From: an uncultured Saprospiraceae bacterium
GTDB taxonomy: Bacteria; Bacteroidota; Bacteroidia; Chitinophagales; Saprospiraceae
Assembly (NCBI GenBank): GCA_937959115.1
Contig: CALGAW010000004.1
Location: forward strand, 39,613-103,612
Reading direction: 5' to 3'
Length of the DNA stretch: 64,000 nucleotides
Shown here: positions 1 through 8,637 of the stretch, one piece after another
How the letters are laid out: every line of letters starts with the position of its first letter
Numbering within the stretch: position 1 is the first letter of the stretch
Translations under genes and position numbers: made by a program
The notes under the pieces: model-generated
Told to the model about the DNA's origin: nothing
The model's database searches: none
What the model saw: only the letters and a program-made list of their open reading frames with translations

Positions 1-1520
1 CTGGTATCTCAGTGCCTGGAAATCCAGGTATAATGGTTGGACACAATGAGGACATCGCTTGGGGCGCTACCTTAGCCTTTGCAGATATTCAAGACACCTA
101 CATTGAGGAGTTTACAGATGTAACGCTTTCCAATTATAAGTTTAAAGGCAACGAGAAAAAGACAATAATTCGAGAAGAAGTTATCCAAATAGCCAAGGAA
201 AAGCCTTATAAGTTAAAGGTTTATGAAACGCACCATGGTCCTGTGATATCAGACATCTTAAATTATCCAAACAAACGGGTTACCTTATGTTCTAATGCCT
301 TGAAACCCGGACGTTTGGTGGAGGGGATCTTATCAATAAATCGTTCAACAAATTGGAATGACTTTGTTGAATCAAATAAATATATTTCAAGTCCTTCGCT
401 CAATCTTGCATACGCTGATATAAAAGGGAATATTGGCTATTGGATGACAGGAGAAGTCCCGCTGCGCAAGAAAGAGTGTCAAGGAACCATGTTGCCTAAA
501 GACGGTGCTTCTGGAGATCATGAATGGTTGGGGAATATCCCGTTTGAGGAAATGCCTCATGCTTACAACCCAGAACGAGGGTTTGTCCTTACCTGTAATC
601 ACAAAATTGTTCCAGATGATTTCCCACATTACATCAGTAATCTATGGATGAACGGTTACCGCGCAGCCAGGCTAGAGCAGCTGCTAGTGACAGACAAGAA
701 ACTAAGCGTAGAGGATTTCAAACAAATGCAGAGTGACTTGTATTGCATTCCTGGTTTGGAGCTAGCAAGTATGTATAATGGATTGACACATCCAAAAGCA
801 GCTGTTCAGAAAACGATAGAGCTGTTATTGAATTGGGATGGTATATTGAGCTCAGAAAGTGTAGGCGGTTGTGTTTATCATGTTATTCGCAAGTTCTTGA
901 CTGATCTAGTCATTCGACAGCAAATCGATAAAAAAGTAGCAGATAAGTTTGTCGGGAGCTCTCCAATAGAAAACGCGACACCATTTTCTGAATACTTTGG
1001 TCATGAGATCACCGCTTTGCTTAGAATATTAAATGATAAGTCAAGTTGGTGGAATAAGCAAGCAGGTGGCACTAAGGCAGTACTGTTAGAAGCTGCGGAG
1101 CTAGCAACGCGTAGCCTAAGAGCTCAACTAGGTGATTCAAAGAACTGGCATTGGGGCAAACTACATCGATTGGTGTTTACCCACCCTTTTGCACAACAGC
1201 AGGAAGTATTCGATTTTCTAAATATCGGTACATTTTCTGTGGGTGGTGATCCAGATACGCCTTGTCAAATGTCCTGGAAGCCTGAAAAGCCCTATGATGG
1301 GGGCGGAGAGATCGTAGGACCATCTTACCGTCAAATCATTGATCTAGGTAATTTTTCAAATAGTGTCAGTATGCTGATTCCAGGTCAATCTGGTAATCCG
1401 CAGAGCGTTCATTATGATGATCAGGTAGAAATGATGCTCAAAAACTACTATAAACCAATGTTTTGGACGCTAGAAGAAGTAAAGGAGAATGCGAAGGGCA
1501 TATTAGAGATGAAGCCTTAG
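1..1520 (+). CDS. Penicillin acylase family protein, 3' part (5' end outside window)
   Basis: The reading frame is open to the left edge (in frame from base 3), so this is the C-terminal ~505 residues of a longer protein. The first residues read GISVPGNPGIMVGHNEDIAWG, matching the beta-chain stretch of Ntn-hydrolase penicillin/acyl-homoserine-lactone acylases in which the GHN..IAWG segment lies some tens of residues after the nucleophilic Ser. That Ser and the signal peptide must be upstream of the window. Later family marks are LNLAYADIKGNIGYW near residue 135, and a C-terminal HWGKLHRLVFTHPF followed by a GGDPDTP-type loop and SYRQIIDLGN. Such enzymes cleave amide bonds in the periplasm after self-processing into two chains; the substrate cannot be read from the sequence. 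The GTG at base 12 is an internal Val codon, not a start. Confidence 0.9.
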   Translation, partial: GISVPGNPGIMVGHNEDIAWGATLAFADIQDTYIEEFTDVTLSNYKFKGNEKKTIIREEVIQIAKEKPYKLKVYETHHGPVISDILNYPNKRVTLCSNALKPGRLVEGILSINRSTNWNDFVESNKYISSPSLNLAYADIKGNIGYWMTGEVPLRKKECQGTMLPKDGASGDHEWLGNIPFEEMPHAYNPERGFVLTCNHKIVPDDFPHYISNLWMNGYRAARLEQLLVTDKKLSVEDFKQMQSDLYCIPGLELASMYNGLTHPKAAVQKTIELLLNWDGILSSESVGGCVYHVIRKFLTDLVIRQQIDKKVADKFVGSSPIENATPFSEYFGHEITALLRILNDKSSWWNKQAGGTKAVLLEAAELATRSLRAQLGDSKNWHWGKLHRLVFTHPFAQQQEVFDFLNIGTFSVGGDPDTPCQMSWKPEKPYDGGGEIVGPSYRQIIDLGNFSNSVSMLIPGQSGNPQSVHYDDQVEMMLKNYYKPMFWTLEEVKENAKGILEMKP

Positions 1521-1557
1521 AATTCATTAGACGTTGATGGGATTTTACAAAACTGTT

Positions 1558-1914
1558 TTAATCGATCGCTGTCAACAGTATAAAAACCTGAGTGATGTCC
1601 AAATCCCCTTCTCGCACTTTAAATAGCACATTACGACTGGTTCCTTCGCATATCTCAACATCTCTAATCGTATAGAGTACCTCATAGCTTGTCCCTTTAC
1701 AAAGCGTGTTTTCTCTGATTTTACGAATGGCAGAATGCCCAGTTCCTTTACATATCTCTTGACCACGTAAGGTAAATAGTACTTCGTTTTTTGTGCCTTT
1801 TAGAAGCTGGTTTTCCTTGAAAGTGAATAATACATTAGGTAAGGTACCTTCCTTGATTTGGTTGTCCTTTATTGTATATAAAATAGTGTAACCCGTTTCT
1901 TTACAAATCTGCAT
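1558..1914 (-). CDS. 17-residue repeat protein, beta-flower-like
   Basis: The 118 residues are six back-to-back repeats of exactly 17 residues plus a shorter seventh. The pattern is [IL]-[CKL]-[KE]-[GE]-T-x-x-x-[VIA]-[LI]-[YFR]-[TK]-[IFLV]-[KR]-[DEG]-x-x; one unit is ICKGTGHSAIRKIRENT. There is no signal peptide or membrane segment, so it is probably cytoplasmic. The alternation of a G-T turn with two short hydrophobic strands recalls the small symmetric 'beta-flower' proteins described from predicted-structure databases; that match is from memory and the function is unknown. Four of the six units have Cys at repeat position 2. It stands alone, tail to tail with the acylase gene. The ATG at 1914 is the first start after an AT-rich leader. 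Confidence 0.75.
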   Translation of the reverse strand: MQICKETGYTILYTIKDNQIKEGTLPNVLFTFKENQLLKGTKNEVLFTLRGQEICKGTGHSAIRKIRENTLCKGTSYEVLYTIRDVEICEGTSRNVLFKVREGDLDITQVFILLTAID

Positions 1915-1920
1915 AAACTT

Positions 1921-2236
1921 CTTTTAAATAAATCTAAAAAATCATTTGAATCGTATTTCTATGGAAATATAATCAAATTCTAATTATTAAATCGTCTTGA
2001 ACAAAAACGATAGTATTCCGTTAATAATAGGTGGAATTTCAGGAATAATTTAAGAAAAACTAAAAGTACTAGATTGTATAAAAATGTAAAGAAATATATG
2101 ATTCTGTACCGAACAATGTCGAGATATACGTGATTAAAGCTACACGTCAATAATTACGCATTGACCATTAAAAATTAATAATTAATCACTACCTTTGCCG
2201 AGAATTTTTAAAAAGAAATTATAAATAAGAGATCAT
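1921..2236. other. Intergenic region with the etf promoter
   Basis: This 316-base gap lies between the divergent repeat-protein gene and etfB. It is AT-rich. Apart from the TAnnTTTG element described separately and an ATTAATAATTAATC phrase at about 2174-2188, I see no gene or structured RNA in it. Confidence 0.6.
2190..2197 (+). promoter_or_regulatory. Bacteroidota-type -7 element for etfBA
   Basis: TACCTTTG matches the consensus TAnnTTTG and lies 39 nt before the etfB ATG. A TTG occurs at 2161-2163, a little farther upstream than the usual -33 spacing, so the -33 half is weak. Confidence 0.55.
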
Positions 2237-2980
2237 ATGAAATTATTGGTTTGTGTCAGTAAAACACCTGATACTACAACGAAAATCTCTTTCACAGAAA
2301 ATGATACGAACTTTAATACACAAGGCGTTCAATTTATTATGAACCCTTATGATGAATGGTATGCTTTAGTTCGTGCACTTGAATTGAAAGAGAAGCTAGG
2401 AAGCGGTACCGTAACTATTATTAATGTGGGACCTGCAGATAATGACACTGTAATCAGAAAAGGCCTTGCAATAGGTGCAGACGACGCTGTAAGAATCGAT
2501 GCAAACCCAACTAGCAGCCACTTCGTTGCTAAGCAGATCGCAGAATACGCGAAAGCACAAAGCTATGACATCGTTTTCCTTGGAAAAGAGACCATTGACT
2601 ATAATGGCGCTGAGGTAGGATCTGTAATGGCAGAAATGCTAGATGCACCGTTTATCTCTTTTGCAACCCACCTAGAAGTTAATGGGAACACAGCTACCAT
2701 AAACAGAGAAGTAGAAGGTGGAACTGAAGTATTGGAAGTAGATACTCCTTTTCTCATCAGTGCAGCAAAAGGAATGGCAGAGCAAAGAATTCCAAACATG
2801 AGAGGAATCATGATGGCGAAAAGAAAACCATTAAATGTTGTTCCTGCAGTAGATTCAAGCGATTTGGTCTCTGTTACCAAATATGAACTTCCTTCTGGAA
2901 AAACGGATTGTAAATATGTAGATCCTGAGAATATGGAAGAGTTGGTATCTTTATTACATAACGAAGCAAAAGTGATATAA
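2237..2980 (+). CDS. etfB: Electron transfer flavoprotein subunit beta
   Basis: EtfB pairs with EtfA to carry electrons from acyl-CoA and related dehydrogenases to the membrane quinone pool. The 247-residue length is normal. The sequence starts MKLLVCVSKTPDTTT as in the family, carries the MNPYDEWYALVRALELKE segment near residue 36, and ends with the nucleotide-binding loop region around FLISAAKGMAEQRIPNMRGI (about 175-194). It is soluble, with no signal peptide. etfA follows after two bases, so the subunits are co-translated. Several later genes in the window could feed or use such electrons, but none is a classic acyl-CoA dehydrogenase. Confidence 0.95.
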   Translation: MKLLVCVSKTPDTTTKISFTENDTNFNTQGVQFIMNPYDEWYALVRALELKEKLGSGTVTIINVGPADNDTVIRKGLAIGADDAVRIDANPTSSHFVAKQIAEYAKAQSYDIVFLGKETIDYNGAEVGSVMAEMLDAPFISFATHLEVNGNTATINREVEGGTEVLEVDTPFLISAAKGMAEQRIPNMRGIMMAKRKPLNVVPAVDSSDLVSVTKYELPSGKTDCKYVDPENMEELVSLLHNEAKVI

Positions 2981-2982
2981 TT

Positions 2983-3942
2983 ATGGCAGTTTTAGTATAT
3001 GCTTCAAATGCAGAAGGCAAATTGAAAAAAAGCGCCTTCGAAGCAGTAACCTACGGTAAAAAAGCAGCGAGTATTCTAGGATGTGACGTACACGCCATCG
3101 TTCTAGGAGCAGCAGATGACGCTGGTAAGCTTGGAGAATTTGGTGCTTCCAAAGTCTTTCAACTGAATGACGCAAATCTAAGTAATTTTGATAGCCAGAC
3201 ACACGCCAATGTCGTAGCTCAAGTGGCAGATAAAATCGGAGCAACGCTTGTTGTTTGCGCTCACGATTCCTTCGGAAAATCACTTGTAGGACGATTAGCA
3301 GTTAGGCTTAATGCTGGAACAGTTTCAGGTGCAAACTCCCTTCCTTCAATGGATAACGGCTTCTCTGTGACTAAAAATGTATTTTCTGGTAAAGCAGTAG
3401 CTACTTACCACGTCAGCTCTGAAAAAAGAGTTGTTAGTGTGATGGGGAACACCTTCCCTCCAGAAGCTGTAGGAAGCGCAGTACAACCAGAGTCAATTGA
3501 CGTAACGATTCCAGCAAACCGAGTCCGTGTAAAAGAAGTGAAAACAGTAAAAGGCACAGTCCCATTACCTGAAGCAGAATTAGTTGTTTCAGCAGGACGT
3601 GGTGTTAAAGATCCAGGTAACTGGGGAATCATTCAAGAGTTGGCCGATACGCTTGCAGCAACAACTGCTTGTTCTCGTCCAGTAGCAGATATGGGATGGA
3701 GACCACACCATGAACATGTTGGACAAACTGGCGTTGCGATTCGTCCAAACTTATATATCGCTATTGGAATCTCTGGGGCAATTCAGCACCTAGCAGGTGT
3801 CAATCAAAGTAAAACAATTGTTGTCATCAACAAAGATCCAGAAGCGCCGTTTTTCAAGGCAGCTGATTACGGAATTGTTGGTGATTTGTTTGATGTTGTG
3901 CCGAAGCTTACTGCGGCAATTAAAAAACATCAAAGTAGTTAA
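2983..3942 (+). CDS. etfA: Electron transfer flavoprotein subunit alpha
   Basis: At 319 residues this has the usual EtfA length. The N-terminal domain (about 1-185) has the MAVLVYASNAEGKLKK start. The C-terminal FAD domain shows the typical GRGVKDPGNWGIIQELAD, then CSRPVADMGW (the Arg that contacts flavin), GQTGVAIRPNLYIAIGISGA and a final NKDPEAPFFKAADYGIVGD. It forms the heterodimeric flavoprotein with etfB directly upstream. A 10-bp hairpin just after the stop probably ends the transcript. Confidence 0.95.
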   Translation: MAVLVYASNAEGKLKKSAFEAVTYGKKAASILGCDVHAIVLGAADDAGKLGEFGASKVFQLNDANLSNFDSQTHANVVAQVADKIGATLVVCAHDSFGKSLVGRLAVRLNAGTVSGANSLPSMDNGFSVTKNVFSGKAVATYHVSSEKRVVSVMGNTFPPEAVGSAVQPESIDVTIPANRVRVKEVKTVKGTVPLPEAELVVSAGRGVKDPGNWGIIQELADTLAATTACSRPVADMGWRPHHEHVGQTGVAIRPNLYIAIGISGAIQHLAGVNQSKTIVVINKDPEAPFFKAADYGIVGDLFDVVPKLTAAIKKHQSS

Positions 3943-3952
3943 ATAAAATAGT

Positions 3953-3982
3953 AAAGGGAAAGTATCTTAAAGCTTTCCCTTT
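3953..3982 (+). terminator. Hairpin after etfA
   Basis: AAAGGGAAAG (3953-3962) pairs perfectly with CTTTCCCTTT (3973-3982) across a 10-nt loop, starting 11 nt after the etfA stop. The run of U is short, so its strength as an intrinsic terminator is uncertain. Confidence 0.6.
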
Positions 3983-4076
3983 CATTATTGAAACAATTAA
4001 TTAGGTAATTCGTTTTTTTGAGAAGTTATTTTTATATTAATTTCTTCTAATATTGAAACACTCTTTTATATAGATC

Positions 4077-4670
4077 ATGAAGAAAATAGAACTTGAAATT
4101 GTCGCTTTGTCACACAGCACTTCTTCCTCTCCAAATTACGCTGTAGTGCTAGGTGAACAAACAGGAGCAAGGAGATTGCCTATTGTTATTGGTGGCCCAG
4201 AAGCACAGGCACTTGCAGTTGCAATGGAACGGTTGAACCCAACAAGACCAATGACACATGATTTAATGAAGAACGTTTTTAGTACCTTCGAAATCGTATT
4301 GCAAGAGGTAATTATAAGCAATTTACTAGATGGTATTTTCTATGCACGACTAATTTGTCTAAAAGATGGTGAGGTTGTAGAAATTGATTCCCGGACTTCT
4401 GATGCCTTAGCGCTAGCTGTTCGTTTCGAATGTCCTATTTATACCTATGAGTTTATTCTTGATGCTGCGGGTGTTATTCTGGAAGAACCAGAAAACAAAA
4501 GCAAACGCAAGCCAGAACAAACTAAAGAAAAAAAGAAAAAGTCTGCTTCTGGTTACAAACATTACTCCCTTGATGAACTAAATCAAAAGTTGGATGAAGT
4601 ATTGAAAGAGGAAGATTATGAGAAAGCCGCTAAAATAAGAGACGAAATCAAGAATAGAGAAGAAGCTTAG
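4077..4670 (+). CDS. Bifunctional nuclease (DUF151) domain protein with UVR motif
   Basis: Residues 1-135 match the BFN/DUF151 fold: MKKIELEIVALSHS, then the hallmark LPIVIGGPEAQALAVAME (about 37-54), and SRTSDALALAVRFECPIY (about 105-122). A basic linker rich in Lys follows, then a UVR (UvrB/UvrC-interaction) helix pair around LDEVLKEEDYEKAAKIRDEI near 172-191. The BFN-plus-UVR arrangement is common in Bacteroidota. Plant and thermophile homologues have been reported as nucleases; the role here is unproven. The protein is soluble. The next gene, folD, begins 40 bases on. Confidence 0.88.
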   Translation: MKKIELEIVALSHSTSSSPNYAVVLGEQTGARRLPIVIGGPEAQALAVAMERLNPTRPMTHDLMKNVFSTFEIVLQEVIISNLLDGIFYARLICLKDGEVVEIDSRTSDALALAVRFECPIYTYEFILDAAGVILEEPENKSKRKPEQTKEKKKKSASGYKHYSLDELNQKLDEVLKEEDYEKAAKIRDEIKNREEA

Positions 4671-4710
4671 TCACTATAATATCGTTACTTATCTAAACTC
4701 AATAAATCAG

Positions 4711-5592
4711 ATGGAAATCATTGATGGCAAAGGACTTGCAAATACTATAAAAGAAGAAATTGCTAAGGAAGTTCTTGAAATCAAACAAAACAAAGGTAAA
4801 ATTCCACACCTAGCCGCTGTTTTGATTGGAGATGACCCTGCAAGTGCATCCTATGTAAGAAACAAAGTAAGAAGTTGTGACCAATGCGGCTTCCAGTCCA
4901 CACTCATTCGAAAAGATGAGACGACCACAGAAGCTGCCTTATTAGACATCATCCAAGGGTTAAACGAAGATCCTGACATTGATGGCTTTATCGTTCAGCT
5001 ACCACTTCCCAAGCACATCAACGAAGAAAAAGTAACCCTTGCTATAGATCCTAAGAAAGACGTAGATGGATTTCACCCAATGAATTTTGGTAGAATGGCA
5101 CTCGGCCTTCCATCCTATCTACCCGCAACACCCTTCGGAATCGTACAGATGCTAGATCGCTACGGAATAGAAACATCTGGAAAACACTGCGTTGTTGTAG
5201 GACGAAGCAATATTGTCGGAACGCCCATGAGTATACTTCTTTCTAGGAAAGCAAAGGTCGGAAACTGCACCGTTACACTTACACACAGTAGAACAAATGA
5301 CCTTTCCGCAGAAACAAAGCGCGCTGACATTCTCATTGCAGCAATCGGTATTCCCAATTTTATTTCAAGCGATATGGTCAAGGAAGGCGTGGTTATAATA
5401 GACGTCGGTATCAATCGCGTGGATGCTCCTGAACACAAAAGAGGCTATAAACTAGTTGGTGATGTAGATTACGATGCAGTTGCACCCTTGGCAAGTCATA
5501 TTACGCCCGTGCCTGGTGGAGTAGGACCGATGACCGTTACTTCCTTGCTATTGAATACCTTGAAGGCGAGTCGGAAGGAGGTATATGGATAG
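4711..5592 (+). CDS. folD: Methylenetetrahydrofolate dehydrogenase/cyclohydrolase
   Basis: FolD interconverts 5,10-methylene-THF and 10-formyl-THF in two steps. At 293 residues it is of normal length. Seen are the Tyr/Lys catalytic pair in SYVRNKVRSC (about 48-57), the substrate loop DGFIVQLPLPKHI (about 92-104), the dinucleotide-binding VVVGRSNIVGTPMSILLSRK (about 163-182) and the C-terminal PVPGGVGPMTVTSLLLNT. It is a cytosolic one-carbon enzyme, placed tail to tail with the glpD gene. Confidence 0.96.
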   Translation: MEIIDGKGLANTIKEEIAKEVLEIKQNKGKIPHLAAVLIGDDPASASYVRNKVRSCDQCGFQSTLIRKDETTTEAALLDIIQGLNEDPDIDGFIVQLPLPKHINEEKVTLAIDPKKDVDGFHPMNFGRMALGLPSYLPATPFGIVQMLDRYGIETSGKHCVVVGRSNIVGTPMSILLSRKAKVGNCTVTLTHSRTNDLSAETKRADILIAAIGIPNFISSDMVKEGVVIIDVGINRVDAPEHKRGYKLVGDVDYDAVAPLASHITPVPGGVGPMTVTSLLLNTLKASRKEVYG

Positions 5593-5693
5593 TTTGAACG
5601 TTGACCCTAGAAGGTAGGCTCTAATCGTTATGTTTCTTACCTAGTTAAACCAAAATCCCTTCAATATATACACTTAGGCTAAATGTTAGTCAT

Positions 5694-7361
5694 CTAGAAG
5701 TCTAAGACTTCCAAATACTCTTTCTTAAATGCTTTTAGCTCTTGTGCCTTCTGTTTCTCCGTCCAATGCATTAATTTAGCCATCTCATTGGCGATAAGAG
5801 GGTATAGTTCTTCTAGATGCTGTCGCTCAAAATACAAACGTCCTGTTCTTCTGATCAAGTAGTCGTTTAGGTTGTTCGTCATCTCAAAATTGACACAATA
5901 CCAGAGCTCCGCAATCAGCATACTGTGAATGGGATCGCCCTGTTGAGGCATAAGACTAATCGCTTTTTCAAAAATTACATCTAAGTTTTTCCCATACCGA
6001 TGTACAAATCGAGTAACTTCTGCATCTGTTAGCTCCAAAGGCTTGGCTGCTTCGATCTGTTTGGCAATATACCGATCTACAGACTTGTCTGAACTGAAGT
6101 TGCCTCCAGTAAGCTGTATTTGCTCCGTTTGACAGTAGGGAAGATCAGTATAAGGCGCACCGTGTTCCTCACCTAGTTTTTCAATCGTCAAGTCAACAAT
6201 ACGCTCAGCCATTTTACGATAGCCAGTTAGTTTGCCACCTGCAATAGAAATTAGGCCAGACTCGGCGTTAAAAATCTCATCCTTCCTTGATAATTCTGAA
6301 GGATCCTTCCCATCCTCATGAATCAGTGGGCGTAAGCCGACCCAAGACGAAATGACATCTTTTCGAGTCAAATTGATTCCAGGAAACATATGATTCGTAG
6401 ATTCGAGTATATAATCAACATCTTCTCCTTTAGATTTTGGACGATCAGTTTTGCCCTTAAAAGTAGTATCCGTTGTACCAATATAGGTAATTTCATCCCT
6501 AGGAATTGCGAACTGCATGCGATCATCCACTTCTACATCGAAATAGACAGCTTGGTTTATTGGCAATCGGGACCTGGGCACCACCACATGCACTCCTTTT
6601 GTAAGATGTAGACGTTTACCCTTCACTTTTCCAGCATCAAGTTTTCTGACATTGTCCACCCAAGGGCCAGTCGCATTGATTATTTTCTTCGCCTTCACAA
6701 CGAAAGAATTACCCAATAGCTGATCTGTTACTTTTACACCGGTTGCTATTTTTCCCTTGTAAGTAAACCCATTAACTTCTGCATAGTTCAAGCAAGTAGC
6801 GCCTCGATTTACTGCAGATTTCATAACCTCAATAGTTAAGCGGGCATCATCTGTTCTGTATTCAAAGTACAGTCCACCGCCTTTGAGAATATCTGTTCGA
6901 ACGAGTGGCTCTGCTTTTATAACAGCTTTCTTATCCAGCATCTTACGTCGTTCTTCGCGCTCTACATCTGCTAGGAAATCATAAACCCATAAACCGATTG
7001 AGCTTAATGCTTTTCCTAGGGAACCGCCCTCTACAATGGGTAGTAGCATTTTTTCAGGAATGACTAGATGCCGTGCGTTTCTATGCACAATCGCCCGCTC
7101 TCTGCCGACTTCTCGTACTAGGTTGATTTCAAATTGCTTGAGATACCGTAACCCACCATGGATCAGTTTGGTAGAGCGGCTGCTTGTACCCCAAGCGAAA
7201 TCTTTCTTTTCAACTAGGGCGACTTTTAGTCCTCTGCTTGCTGCATCAAGTGCAATACCCGCACCTGTTATTCCACCACCAATCACTACAATATCGTACT
7301 CTTCACTTTTTAATTCCTTATGTATCGCTTCACGATGAAGCGCTGAAAATCGGTTATCCAT
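5694..7361 (-). CDS. glpD: Glycerol-3-phosphate dehydrogenase, FAD-dependent
   Basis: This oxidises glycerol-3-phosphate to dihydroxyacetone phosphate and passes electrons to quinone. The FAD Rossmann motif VVIGGGITGAGIALDAASRG is at residues 25-44, followed by WGTSSRSTKLIHGGLRYLKQ, a GlpD signature. Further marks are ATGPWVDNVRK near 230, YIGTTDTTFKG near 292 and GLRPLIHEDGKDPSELSRKD near 345. The C-terminal ~130 residues form the helical cap. The length of 555 is normal. Its ATG shares the A of the prfB stop (TAATG), so it is translationally coupled to prfB, an unusual partner. Confidence 0.94.
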   Translation of the reverse strand: MDNRFSALHREAIHKELKSEEYDIVVIGGGITGAGIALDAASRGLKVALVEKKDFAWGTSSRSTKLIHGGLRYLKQFEINLVREVGRERAIVHRNARHLVIPEKMLLPIVEGGSLGKALSSIGLWVYDFLADVEREERRKMLDKKAVIKAEPLVRTDILKGGGLYFEYRTDDARLTIEVMKSAVNRGATCLNYAEVNGFTYKGKIATGVKVTDQLLGNSFVVKAKKIINATGPWVDNVRKLDAGKVKGKRLHLTKGVHVVVPRSRLPINQAVYFDVEVDDRMQFAIPRDEITYIGTTDTTFKGKTDRPKSKGEDVDYILESTNHMFPGINLTRKDVISSWVGLRPLIHEDGKDPSELSRKDEIFNAESGLISIAGGKLTGYRKMAERIVDLTIEKLGEEHGAPYTDLPYCQTEQIQLTGGNFSSDKSVDRYIAKQIEAAKPLELTDAEVTRFVHRYGKNLDVIFEKAISLMPQQGDPIHSMLIAELWYCVNFEMTNNLNDYLIRRTGRLYFERQHLEELYPLIANEMAKLMHWTEKQKAQELKAFKKEYLEVLDF

Positions 7362-8444
7362 TATTTCTTGTTTATAAGTAGGACGGATTTAATAAAATCA
7401 TCGATTTTACCATCCAAAACTGCTTTTGTATTACTTGTTTCATAGCCAGAGCGTACATCTTTGACTAATTTGTAAGGATGCAGGACGTAATTTCTGATTT
7501 GCGATCCCCATTCAATTTTTTCCTTACTTGCCTCTATTGAATCTCGTTCTTCGTTTTGTCTTTTTAATTCTTCTTGGTACAGCCTTGATTTCAACATCTT
7601 AATTGCTTTTTCCCTATTTAAGTGCTGTGAACGTTCTTCTTGGCATTCTACTACAATTCCTGAAGGTAAATGTCGCACTCTAACAGCTGATTCTGTTTTA
7701 TTTACATGTTGCCCTCCAGCTCCAGATGCTCGAAACGTATCCCAGTCAAGATCAGCAGGATTGACATCAATCTCAATCGTATCATCGACCAAAGGGTAAA
7801 CGTAAACACTTGAAAAGGTGGTTTGCCGCTTTCCTTGTGCATTAAAAGGACTTATGCGTACCAATCTATGTACACCATTTTCACCTTTAAGAAACCCATA
7901 GGCTTTTTCCCCATCAATTTCGAGTGTGACCGATTTGACACCTGCCACATCTCCAGGCACTCTATTGAGTTCTCTGACTTTATGCCCTTTAGACTCTCCC
8001 CACATCAGATACATTCGCATCAGCATTTCAGACCAATCATTTGCCTCTGTACCTCCAGCACCACTATTAATGGAAAGGATACAACTCAGTTCATCTTCCG
8101 GTTTATTGAGGGTCGATTTTAATTCGATGTCATCAAGAAGCTCTAATACCGTTTTCTGTTGGGATTCTAACTCCTCTGAGCTCACTTCACCCATTTCATG
8201 GAATTCACTAAGGACTTGTAAGTCTTCAAGTGCAGTCGAAGCGCTGTTGTAAACATTGATATTGCCTTTGTGTGTGCGGATTTGCTTGAGTACAGCTTCA
8301 GCATCTTTAGGCGTATTCCAGAATTCAGGATTAAGTGATTTCTGTTGTAATTCTTCTACCTGGATTTTACGGTTATCCACGTCAAAGATACCTCCCTAAT
8401 GCATCTAAACGAAGTTTTAGTTTTTTAATTTGTTCCTGTGTCAT
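7361..8444 (-). CDS. prfB: Peptide chain release factor 2, programmed +1 frameshift
   Basis: The gene starts at the ATG at 8444 and reads 20 codons (MTQEQIKKLKLRLDALGRYL) to an in-frame UGA at 8384-8382. A +1 shift on CUU then continues as D-V-D-N-R-K into the long frame, giving about 360 residues, the normal RF2 length. The long frame shows the RF2-specific SPF tripeptide (in RISPFNAQG, about residue 200) and the peptidyl-hydrolysis GGQ motif (in GAGGQHVNKTE, about 240). RF2 terminates at UGA and UAA and here autoregulates through its own UGA. glpD overlaps the stop by one base. A TAnnTTTG element ends 5 nt before the ATG, suggesting a leaderless mRNA. Confidence 0.96.
8381..8397 (-). promoter_or_regulatory. 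RF2 programmed frameshift site
   Basis: On the minus strand the site reads AGGGAGGTATCTTTGAC: a Shine-Dalgarno-like stimulator AGGGAGGT (8397-8390), the slippery CUU codon, the in-frame UGA stop and the following C that weakens termination. This is the classical layout known from enterobacterial prfB. It makes RF2 synthesis depend on slow termination at UGA when RF2 is scarce. Confidence 0.95.
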
Positions 8445-8449
8445 AGATG

Positions 8450-8457
8450 CAAAAGTA
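8450..8457 (-). promoter_or_regulatory. -7 element of prfB, 5 nt before the start codon
   Basis: The minus strand reads TACTTTTG, a full match to TAnnTTTG, followed by CATCT and the prfB ATG. A TTG at 8481-8479 lies 21 nt upstream as a possible -33 half. Transcription would begin at or next to the A of ATG. Confidence 0.6.
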
Positions 8458-8637
8458 GGAAATAGAATGAACAATAATCAATGAATAATGAACAATGAAC
8501 AATTAATAATGAATATTGAACGTTAACTACAGATTATCAATGGTTAATGAATTTATTTCTCATTATTGATTACCGCTTTGCTATAAAGACAAAACAGGCA
8601 TGTTTTTAGCATGTCTTAATAAGTATTCATTAATTTC

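Noticed and set aside
7361..8380. prfB read as a shorter gene from the GTG at 8380
   Set aside because: The upstream 20 codons, the in-frame UGA and the AGGGAGGTATCTTTGAC site give the full RF2 by programmed frameshift; the GTG is an internal Val codon.
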